The notes under the pieces: generated by a model
Databases searched by the model: none
Seen by the model: the letters and a program-made list of their open reading frames with translations, nothing else
Told to the model about the DNA's origin: nothing
Program-made: the position numbers and the translations under genes
In this document: in pieces, positions 49,987-59,943 of the stretch
Layout: each line of letters opens with the position of its first letter
How positions within the stretch are numbered: the stretch's first letter is position 1
Assembly (NCBI GenBank): GCA_964058845.1
Contig: CAXKVR010000376.1
Coordinates: 131,501 to 195,500, forward strand
Direction of reading: 5' to 3'
Length of the DNA stretch: 64,000 nt
Origin: Carex sylvatica
Lineage: Eukaryota; Streptophyta; Magnoliopsida; Poales; Cyperaceae

Positions 49987-50887
49987 GTGCTTTATTGAAT
50001 TGTTTGGATTGGGGATTATTAATAAAAAAATAATTATGGTAGAATTGTTTAATTTTTTTGAATGTGATATAGTTCAATTTAGGGTTTATGGTTATGAATT
50101 GTGAATTGCTTAAAAATGTATAGTTTATGATTCCCTTCTTTGAATTTAGGGTTTATGATTCAATTTGGGGTTATTATGGTTGAATTATTTGATTTGTTTA
50201 GAAATATAAAGTTAGAGTTTATGGTTTACCAAATTTAGGGTTGAGAGGTTTTTGACGTTAATTGACGAAAGACATGTATATATATTAATAGAAATTAATT
50301 TTAAGTAAAAATAAATTATTTTAAAGTATATCAAAATTAGTTTAAAAATTGCCTATTCGTTATTAAGTGAATTGCAGTTTTTTGTTTTTCTTGCAAATTT
50401 CATATTTTTATAAAATTTAATAGTAAATAAAATTTTTTATTTTTATAAAATTTAATGGTTAATGGTGAATAAAATTTAGTAGTAAATATAATTAATTTGC
50501 TTAGAAAAATTAATTTGTTTATAAAACAGTCCCTGCCTAGGGATCTCTTTGTGACAGGATGTAAAAAGTTGTATGGTACGTATCTTTTAATTGAAATTTC
50601 ATAGAAATAGTAGTTGCAAAATGTATAAAACTTAATAATATTTTCAAACATAAATTTGAATAAAAGAAATTATTATTTTGAAATTTATCTGATAAATTGC
50701 GAGCACATGTAGTTATTTGGTAATTTGTTATAATCAAAATTCGATTAAAATTCATGTGTTTCGGTTATTGGTTAGATATATATTTTACAAATATGGTGAG
50801 ATGAATTGTTGTTGTAATAATAAAAATATGTGTAGTTACTATTTTTTAATTATTGTGATTGATTATATATTTTTTTTTAAATGTAGT

Positions 50888-53820
50888 ATGCGTAGATCTT
50901 CTAGACGGTGGAGAGACCCACAAGCGACTGCAGCGGGTCCAGATGCTATGGATCCGCCTGTAGCGGGTCCGTCCTCAGTGGATCCGACTAGAGCGGGTCC
51001 ATCCTCAGTGGATCCGACTGGAGCGGGTCCGTCCTCGGGTGGAGCGGAGCAGTCATATGAGGATATGGCTGGAGCAGAATTTGAGGATCCGACTGGAGCG
51101 GATCCGTCATCTCAGACTGGGCGTAGAGATGGTTGGCATGATCCTGACACTTTCAGTCCTCTTCTATGGACTCATCATGTTAAGCACCGTGTCTCGTTGG
51201 CATCTATTGAGGTACGTGATTTTTATACGTAATGTTAAATAGTACTAAAAAATGACACGATTTGAGTCTCACAAATTGATAATAAATACAGGACGATGTC
51301 ATGCTTACGGTGAGGCACCGCAGGTCAGAGATTCCGTTCGTTGCACATCCACTGATGCAGCGATGCCTCATTAATCTTGGATTGTATCAGATTGCCACCA
51401 TGCCGCAGAGTAAGATCGATGTATCTCTTATGCATGGTCTAGCCGAGAGATGGCGACCTGAGACCCATACATTTCATCTTCCGGTTGGGGAGATGACAGT
51501 CACACTTGCTGATGTGAGCGCACTATGGGGTTTACCTATCGATGGTGTCCCCATAGGTGGCATCTCAGACCATCCAGACCTGCAGATGATGATACCGGAG
51601 TTGCTGGGGTGTCATCCAAAAAATCTGCAGAAGAAATTGAAGAAGAAGAAGAAGGATGAGGATGACTTACGGTTTTCTGGTTACTGTATTTCTCTGGTGG
51701 CACTTCGTTCTCACTTCTTCCAGAATCGGATACATCCTGAGACTACTGACGATGATGCGGTCTTGAGGTACCATTACACCTTTTAAAATAACTTATTAAT
51801 TCAACAATAATCTCAACTATGTAAAATAACATATTATTTTATATTGTAGGTATACTAGGGCGTATGTGCTAGACTTGTGTGGGGCAGTCATGTTCGTGGA
51901 CTCCAGCGGTGACGCGGTCCCGATTATGTTTCTCTCTCTGTTGAGGGACATGCTTTCTCCATCGAGGTGGAACTGGGGTGGAGCTGTTCTCGCCCACTTA
52001 TACAGAGCCCTGTGTCATGCTTGTCTGGTAAGTCTGTACTAATTTTGTTATTAAAAATACATTGTTAGTTAAGGTTGAATAAATACCGAGTTCTTATTTT
52101 AAGTTAAAATTTCAGGTGAGGAACAAGCAGCTTCACGGACCGCTTCTTTTGCTCCAGCATTGGTCGTGGTTACATCTGCCGGTATGTCGGCCAGTTATAC
52201 CAGATCCACCTCTCCGGTGGGGAGTGCCCGATCCAGATAGATGCCCCGCATATGGTGCCATATGGGGCCTTCACCACAGCTATGAGGAGACTGGTAGGGG
52301 TGTTTCTTATGTCCGGGGTCAGCTCCAGATGCTCGTAGATGCGAGTATCGATTGGTTTCCATATCGTCCATTCTATCAGCACAGGCTTCTGAGTCAGCTC
52401 ACATTACAGCAGAGATCACTGTGGTATTACCAGGGACCGGTCGTTTGTTTCTGGATAGTGGAGTACCACTATCCCGATCGGGTGTCTCGACAATTTGGGT
52501 TAGATGCTTTCATCCCGGAGTACCCGCTGATGGGTAAGGATGGTACTGAGAAGTTCCACAAGTAAGTACTATGTACTTAATTAGTGTTATCACTTTAATA
52601 TTGCCAATGTTTTTCATTTTTCTAATTAATTGTACTTGCAGTACGACGCATACTAAGCCCAAAGTCGACTGGAGGCAGCGTTTCAGCCAGGAGTATGACT
52701 GGGCTCGACATCCGGATCAGCACTTATGGAGTCCACCACCTCCTGAGTCAGTGGGTATTGGTCCCGGGTCTTTGAGATATGATGTATGGTTTCAGAGATA
52801 CGGCATGCCGTCAGTCTACCTTACCGGTCATTATGGCGACATCCTTCGACGTAGACTGATGGATTCATCTAGGAATTACATGCCTTGGGGTCCGGTCAAT
52901 GCTCACTCGGTAAATACTTAAACCTACTTTAATTAACAATTCACTAATCTTATTACACTTCTTATTGTCATAATAATGAAAATATGTTGTGTGCAGGTAC
53001 TGACAGCCATCAGAGGAGTTGGACACAGCCTAGCCTGCATGGCGAAGGATGCTTGGCGTGCCATAGGATGTCAAATGCTCCAGCACAGTGCACCAGTCGT
53101 GGAGAGAGGTGGTTGGGATGGCCGCCTAGTTGGCATGCTGCGCGATGCTGGGGAGAACATCAATTGGAGGGAGATAAAAGATGCACCGCGAGATCCGAAT
53201 CATGAACGAGTCCCTGTCTACGCCGATGAGATGCCGCCACCTCCTTCAGGTGATTACTCGATTAATATTGAAAGTAGGACACACACAATCATTTTATTTT
53301 TCTCCGATTCTTTGTTCTAACTAAGTTAACGTTCAATTATGCAGGTGATACCACAGGTTGGGAGTTCCACGACTGGGTGTTGAATACCCAAGGATGGAAC
53401 GCTTATAGAAATAAATATGGAGTTCCGACAGAGCTTGGCCAGGTCAGTTACCGGTTTATATTGTTTATTGCAGAGTTCTGTGTATGAAGAAAATCTAACA
53501 TTATTTAAATTTAGGATGGAGCACCTCGTTGGGGTGCCGATGCCGAGTTTAGCGTGGATGCCCTGTCCCCGGTACGTACAGATGCAGAGGTGATAGGCTC
53601 CCACCGACCACGTTATGGAGATACGATGGAGCACGACTACGAGGCTGGTGGGAGTACAGGGGAGAATGTAGATGGCTTTGCCTCTGCATTATTTGGCGCA
53701 CCGCCTCCTTCCACGTATCCTCCAACCTGGGGGCAAGATACATGGGACATGCGTACACAGTCATCTATACCATTTGATCCATGGGTTTCTGGCACAGGTA
53801 TGCATGACATGTATACATAG
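50888..53820 (+). CDS. Plant mobile domain (PMD) protein carried by the MULE
   Basis: Eight exons keep frame: 50888-51211, 51292-51767, 51850-52027, 52116-52561, 52642-52909, 52997-53249, 53345-53442 and 53515-53820, giving 782 residues to a TAG. The N-terminus repeats AGPSSVDPT. The PMD (aminotransferase-like) domain runs from about residue 110 to 420 with ERWRPETHTFHLPVGEMTVT, LWGLPIDG, MFVDSSGD and RWNWGGAVLAHLYRAL, then a region with FWIVEYHYPDRVSRQFGL. After the TAG the frame stays open 51 more codons to a TGA at 53974-53976, with a basic tail (HRDRKGKAADRWDP, KKQRDR) that looks like a nuclear signal, so the TAG is probably a nonsense change. Host relatives MAIN and MAIL1 act in silencing and expression control; the role here is unknown. 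Confidence 0.88.
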
Positions 53821-53976
53821 ATTCAGGAGGATGTGGGAGAGGAGGGTTCAGAGGACGACTTAGGAGATATTAGTCCGCACAGTCAGACACAGAGGCGCCA
53901 GCAGCCACACAGGGATCGCAAAGGCAAAGCAGCTGATAGGTGGGATCCCTCCGGAAAGAAACAACGAGACAGATGA

Positions 53977-54387
53977 TTTTTTTTTTTTAGTTGTGACTGT
54001 AGTATTTTGACTCTGGGACTGTAGTTTTATATGTTTGGGACTGTACTATTAGCTTTTTTTCATTATGACTTTTATGTTGTTATCACTTTACATTTTGTGG
54101 TTTTTATTTGCGGGCGTCAAAAAAAAGTTATTAGTTACAACATAATTATAACTAAGCAATTCTAAAATCGTCTTCCAGCAGACCGCCTGCGGCAGGGCGT
54201 GTAGTTCTGAATTAGTTTAAAATAGTTTAATAATACAATTAAATTACAGCAGTTCAACAATACAACTAAAATTGAACAATACAACTAAAATTGAACAATA
54301 CAACTAAAGTTGAACAATACAACTAAAGTTTAACAATACAATTAAAGTTCGTAGCTTACTTTCACACTAGCAATAGAGTGAAGAACT
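53977..54387. other. Spacer between the convergent MULE genes
   Basis: The PMD and transposase frames end on either side. It includes a short tandem run of ACAATACAACTAAAATTGA units (about 54250-54350, roughly six copies of 18-20 bp). Both transcripts probably end here and may overlap. Confidence 0.7.
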
Positions 54388-57300
54388 TCATCTGGCCCGA
54401 CGTGCGAATAAACCTAAAAAATGACCAGATTTTCTTGTACCAGCGGCAGGTGCGGCATTACTTGTAGATGCTTGGCTGCTAGATGATTGGCTCGCAGGAG
54501 GGGGGATGTGTTCTACCAGTTGCTTCAGCAACAACTCTAGCCTTTTCTCTTTCATTGTGTGCGTTTATGGCATCTGGACATAACAATACAATTCAGTTAC
54601 TACTATAATAAAATCATAAATTAGTGTTATACAAAAAAAAAAAAATACCTGCTGTGCGTCTTTCAGAAACAGAACGACGAGCTCGATTTCCCGACGGTCG
54701 CCTACTGCCCATCTCGTCCATGGTCATTACAACACGCTTGTGTCTCCTTCTCCCCTTTCTTATCCATTCTTCTGAAGGAAGTATTCTATCACCGACATAT
54801 GAAGGCCACTCATGCTGATCGGGATAAGAATGGAAAGATCCACCCCAAGTGGAAACAAGGTAATCGGTACGATACATGTCAGCAACATAGTGATCCTCAC
54901 AGTAGTTTCTCACTCGGCATACCGCCATCACGTGACTACAGGGTATGTGACTTAGTTGGGGTCCTTGGCATGTACAGGTTACCGTCCTGGCATCTCCGAA
55001 TTTAACCACGTACTTGCAAGCCCTCTTCACAAACTCCATAGTGCCATCTGGTTTGCGGCTGGTAGGAACGTATTCATTTGGATTTTGCACTTCGAATTCT
55101 GTACCATCATTTCCCATCGGGATCACGTTCATAGTTGCACCTTTGTCCCTGTGTTGTTTTAGTTTCTCCTCCACCCTTGTTGAAAATGACTGGTTCATCG
55201 TTATTAATTCTGCGGCCTTAGCACGCCGTTCTTGAAACCAGGCATTTAACTTATAAAATGTGTCTTCTACAATTGCAGCCACAGGTAACATCCGGCTCTG
55301 CTTGAATACTGCATTCAGCGACTCGGACCCGTTGGTGGTCATAATTCCCCAACGCCAACCTCCATCACGAGATTGATATATTTTCTCGTATGCTGGATCT
55401 TCGTTGACATCTCGCGGATTATTTTTGCCGACCTTCATTAAGTAGAGATTTGCCTTTGGCATGTACTACAGAAAAATAAGAAAATAAAATAATATAAGTA
55501 AACAATTGTACTAAAAAACCGTCGTCTGAAAATACAATAATATATGTAAACAACTGTAATATATATACCTTTGCAAAACTGCGAGTCATCTCTACCACTC
55601 TTCTAGGCTTTTTCTTTCTGCAATTTCGTTTAAATGTTTCTAGAACCCACTTGTCATTTCCGGTTGCCTTGGAAAGGTTCTCCGCAACGTGTTGCATACA
55701 CAACCTGTGCACACACTCACCAGTATGTGTTGACCAACCGTAATGTTCACGATCAAACACAAATTTTATTCCTTTGTGCTGGTCTGATATCACACAGAAA
55801 AACTTTCCTTCCCCAATCACCCGTCTTCTTAAAAACTGCATAAAAAATCCTCAGTTCTCACCATCCTCTTTACGAACAATTGCAAAGGCCAAAGGTAACA
55901 ACTGGTTCTCAGCATCATATGCACATGCTATCAGTAACCTCCCCTCATAACGGTCAGACATGAAGCATGCATCAATGCTGATAACGGGTCTGATGTATGG
56001 CACAGCTTGGATACAAGCACCAAACGCCCATGCTATGCCCTTGAATTGTTGAGCTCCCTCTATTAGCACTCCTTCTTTATCAAAAAAGGGGCCATGCCAC
56101 ATCTCATATACAGTACCGACATTTGTACTTGCCATGGCCTGGAGCAATGGTGCCAGATAGCCGTATGAATCCTTCCAACTACCGAATATTCTGCAAATTG
56201 CAAGTTCACGACCTCTCCACAGCCTGTTGTATTTTGGAGTTACATATTTGTATTTGTGTCTGACGGTTCTAGCCACCGCCTTGATGCTCATGGATGGATC
56301 CTCCTTAATGTCTTCCTCAATTGCATCGGCAATTAGTGATGCCGTCAGCTGTGAATGGTCTGTCCTAGTGGATGCAGACTTGCATGTATGGGGTGGTTCA
56401 CACTTCTTAATCATCCATGCTTCTCCGGCACCTGCAGGGGTTGCAAAAAGGCGAAACTCGCACCGCGGGTGAGTTTTACACAGCACAACTAACCTTGTTC
56501 GATCCCTTTTGTGTATTTTACATTCCCAGTTGCCGTGAACATGAGTCTCGTAGATTTTTTTTATAAGTTCATCTATGTTGGTATAAAGTTGCCCTGGGGC
56601 AAGTTCGTCATTGTATACAACACGAGGGCCAAAATAACTAATGTCTGCCTCTTCAAAAGCTGTGGTATCGTTGAATGTGGCGACCGAATGCTTATTTCCC
56701 CGACCTCTAATCGGGAATTTTTCTTCCCTGGATAAACCTAATACATTTGCATCGCCATCTGATAAGTCATCAGATTCCCAGATCCCTTCGTATTCATCTC
56801 CCGTTTCCATTTCATTTTCTGGTATGGCATCAATAGCATCAACATCAATATCAATATCAGTTCGATTAACGGGTACCGGTCCTGACTCTGGCATAGTTGG
56901 AAATCTAGGGATTATGGGTGTCTGTCTGGGTGGTGGTGGTAAATCTTCAATATTTTCAGGAGAGTTGTGGTGGTACCCTTGGTTGGCATAAGGAGAGTGG
57001 TGGTGGTATCCCTGGTTGTCATAAGGAGAGTTGTGGTGGTATCCCTGGTTGTCATAAGGGGAGTGGTGCTGGTACCCCTGGTTGTCATAAGGGGAGTGGT
57101 GCTGGTACCCCTGGTTGTCATAAGGGGAGTGGTGGTGGTACCCCGGGTTGTCATAACCGGAAGGTCCAGCTCCGGTCGCACTAGAAGGTCCAGCTCCGGC
57201 CGCACTAGAAGGTCCAGCCCCACCTCGGGGAACCCTCTTTAAATATATGTCCATTACGGAGACCCCACTAGACTCAAATTGAGTGTACACAGCTCTCCAC

Positions 57301-57557
57301 AAATTCACATCTGTTATTGGAAACCTCACAAAGTAAGGTCTACCCTCCGCCCCACCCCTTTGTGAGTTGTCAATCCGTGTAGCCAATTCTATTTCATACC
57401 TGTTGGGGTTTACAGCAATCTTTTCGTATATTATCTGCTTAAGTTCCTGAAATGTGGTATGTTCATTAACCTCGAAGCCAAATGCCGCGTCTTTCGTGTA
57501 ATACACGCCATCTACACCCTTTTGTAGCTTGCCGCCCATATACAGTGCAACTAACAT
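54388..57557 (-). pseudogene. MULE transposase (MuDR type) with one nonsense codon
   Basis: Exons 55569-57557, 54649-55465 and, less surely, 54388-54548 form a frame of 989 codons. The order is a PB1-like N-terminal domain (1-105), a GAGPSS-type linker, six 11-residue repeats of the type SPYDNQGYQHH (about 130-200), an acidic stretch, the MuDR DNA-binding region (FGPRVVYNDEL ... CEFRLFATPAG), and the MULE DDE core. D529 in SIDACF is the first catalytic residue, and the second lies in ISDQHKGI after the break. A SWIM zinc finger (CTCQGPQLSHIPCSH) is in exon 2. Codon 569 is TGA (55851-55853), where relatives usually have tryptophan. It cuts the protein between the two catalytic aspartates; the frame is otherwise open. 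Confidence 0.9.
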
Positions 57558-57672
57558 CTTTTACTTAACAAACTACATTTAAAAAAAATAATTTTGTAAG
57601 TATTATAATAATTGTTCAGTAATTATAACGAGCACAATAATAAATGGCTAATTTAAAAAAAAAATTACGTGT

Positions 57673-57828
57673 TGCTACGGTAATGCTACAGTAATGCTAC
57701 AGTAATGCTACGGTAATGCTACGGTAATGCTACGGTAATGCTACAGTAATGCTACGGTAATGCTACGATAATGCTACGGTAATGCTACAGTAATGCTACG
57801 GTAATGCTACGGTAATGCTACAGTAATT
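57673..57828. repeat. 11-bp tandem array, GCTACGGTAAT, near the right end of the MULE
   Basis: About fourteen copies of GCTACGGTAAT, several with A for the first G of GG and one with GATAAT. It lies about 115 bp upstream of the transposase start codon and 120 bp inside the right terminal repeat, so it probably occupies the transposase promoter or leader. Confidence 0.95.
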
Positions 57829-57951
57829 GACTAATTAGTAATAATTAAAAAGAATTTACAAAATAATACCTGTAGACGGGCGCGAATTCGATTTTGTTCG
57901 GAATGAGGAATGAGGCAGAGAAGAGAGAGAATGAGGCAGAGGAGAGAAAAT

Positions 57952-58179
57952 ATAATGCATAGTGGACCGCCAGGGAGGGGGGCGGTTTCCTTGGGGTAGT
58001 GGACCGCCCAGGGGTGGGGCGGTTTAGTTGGGGTAGTGGACCGCCTTGGGCCCTGGCGGTTTCCTTCAATAATTGGGCCGCCCGTGGGCCTGGCGGTCGG
58101 GGCAGGAATAAAAAAAAAAAAATTGCTGGGGTATTAATAAAATTTAGTTTTTTTTTAGGGGTATTAATAAAAATGGCCG
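57952..58179 (-). repeat. Right terminal inverted repeat of the large MULE
   Basis: Inverse of 49259-49482, ending GGTATTAATAAAAATGGCCG before the target duplication. Only scattered differences are seen, for example GGCGGTTTAGTTGG for GGCGGTTTGCTTGG. Confidence 0.93.
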
Positions 58180-58267
58180 AAAGTGAGGTCTCGACATCTC
58201 GCCCATATGCTCCCACCATTGTCGCCAGCTCAGTGTGCAATATCAAACAAGAAAAGTGGGACCCACC

Positions 58268-59043
58268 TAGACATTTGCAAATGCCCCCGGGGGCTCAATC
58301 CTGACCGGTCCGTCCGTGCCTGTGCCCGGACCGGACCGTGCCCCTGCCACGAGTATGCACGGGTATACGGGTATTAAACGGGCCAGAACTGATTTTTTGA
58401 AAGAAAAAAACCCGTGCATACCCGGACCCCCGTACCCGTATCCGTGAGTCCATGCCCGTGAACCCGTGATAACTTTTTTTTTTTTTACTTTTGTTTTAAA
58501 ATTCAAATTTTAAACAAAAATTCTCTCCATTACCCGGACCTTACCCGATTTTTTTGAGTTTTTAAAAAAAAAAAAAAATTCAAATTTCAATCCCTCTAAA
58601 CAAAAGTTTATAAATAAATTCAAATTTCAATCCCTCCATTACCGAATTTATATTTTATTGTTTTAAAGTAATTGATTTGTAAAATAAATATATGTTATAA
58701 AAATAGATTATAGGTTATAATCTATTTTTAACAAATATAATTATATTTGTTAAACAAATATAATTATCATGTCAAATGAATTTTAATAGGTATAAATTTA
58801 GATTTATAATTTATTGATTTTCAAAGAAAAGAAAAAACAGAAAAAAAAAATCGGACCCGGACCGGACCGTCCGGCTCCTCTACTCGGACCGCCCTGCCCC
58901 CGAACTCATGATGAGCACGGGTATTAAACGGATAGGGTAGAGTTTTTGAAAAAAAAAACCCGTGATGCCCGTGACGCCCGTACCCGTATCTATCCATGCC
59001 CGTGCTCGGATTTTGCCTGGACCGGCCCGTTTGCAAATGCCTA
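58268..59043. mobile_element. hAT-type non-autonomous element, 776 bp, perfect TSD
   Basis: The ends TAGACATTTGCAAA and, inverted, TAGGCATTTGCAAA match at 13 of 14. Identical 8-bp duplications GACCCACC flank it (58260-58267 and 59044-59051). Subterminal regions are full of CCCGTACCCGT and CGGACCGG phrases; the middle is AT-rich. No coding sequence. Confidence 0.92.
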
Positions 59044-59060
59044 GACCCACCCACCATATC

Positions 59061-59688
59061 TGAATTTTTTTGATAAACCATAATTAAGAAAATTATTTTT
59101 ACTAATCCAGCATAATTGCTTTTTTTTTTTCAAAAACCACAAAGACCGGAGGACTCCTCCGGTCCCCATTTTTTTTTTAACTTTTTTCCGTGCGGCAATC
59201 TGTGTAGCATCTCTATTTTTTATGTATATATAATATATGCATATATAATATATGTGTATGTGTATATATATATAATATAATATAATATAATATAATATAT
59301 GTACAATATAATTCTGAATTTTTTTGATAAACTATAATTAAAAAAATAATTAATACTTATATACTTATATATATATTTTATATTATATATACATATATAT
59401 ACATATACATATATTATATTATATTTTATTACATATACATATACATACATATACATATACATATACATATATTATATATACATAAAAAATAAAGATGCTA
59501 CACAGATAGCCGCACGGAAAAAAATGAAAAAAAAAAAAATTGAAACCGGAGAAGCCATTCGGTCCCCAAAAAAAAAAAAAAAAATGAAACCGAAAAAATC
59601 CTCCGATTTTTGTGATTTTTGAAAAAAAAAAAACAACCATACTGAATTAATAAAAATAATTTTCTTAATTATTATTTATAAAAAAATT
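59061..59688. mobile_element. Fold-back DNA element, 628 bp, 9-bp TSD
   Basis: The arms 59061-59225 and 59485-59688 are inverted copies through TAATTAAGAAAATTATTTTTA, TTTTTCAAAAA.CAC, CCGGAG and CCGTGCGGC.ATCTGTGTAGCATC (dots mark differences). The 9-mer CACCATATC lies on both sides (59052-59060, 59689-59697), as for Mutator-type insertion. The centre (59222-59480) is a TA/ATAC microsatellite. Same family as 48761-49248. Confidence 0.85.
59222..59480. repeat. TATA/ATAC microsatellite
   Basis: Compound repeats of ATATAT, TATAATA and CATATA fill the loop between the arms of the fold-back element. Confidence 0.9.
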
Positions 59689-59697
59689 CACCATATC

Positions 59698-59943
59698 CTG
59701 TCTCTTTCTCAATCTTTACTCGGTAAAAGGCTTCCCCTCTTACATATTTACATTTATGTAGTTCTAGAGACGTGTCATAATCTATTAAAGTTTAAAGTCC
59801 CATTCCTCCTGTAAAAGACCGCCACGTCAGTAGTAAGTGTAAGTCCGTAGAAAGTGATATCCCCTGGTAAGTGGTAACCCACCGGAAAAAACAGAGAGTA
59901 GCAAAAATCACACTTAAAGGAGCTAACCACGTACAAGTGTCGG
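59698..59943. other. 3' flank of the FRA8-like gene
   Basis: Short stretch after the fold-back element with no gene; it should hold the 3' UTR and poly(A) site of the minus-strand glycosyltransferase gene. Confidence 0.5.

Larger units (their letters stand above)
49259..58179. mobile_element. Near-complete Mutator-like element (MULE), 8.9 kb, with transposase and PMD genes
   Basis: Terminal inverted repeats of about 225 bp (49259-49482 and 57952-58179) start CGGCCATTTTTATTAATACC and are nearly identical. A perfect 9-bp target duplication AAAGTGAGG flanks the element at 49250-49258 and 58180-58188. Two genes converge: a plant mobile domain protein (+, 50888-53820) and a MULE transposase (-, 54388-57557), with about 410 bp between their final stops. 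Each gene is preceded by its own tandem array. The close match of the two ends indicates a recent insertion. Each gene has one premature or early stop, so this copy probably cannot move on its own. Confidence 0.96.

Noticed and set aside
49814..50077. Open frames in both directions reading (TNS)n or (VEL)n
   Set aside because: They are the 9-bp tandem array translated, not genes.
56912..57242. Open frames antisense to or out of frame with the transposase linker
   Set aside because: They are shadows of the 33-bp repeats that encode SPYDNQGYQHH.
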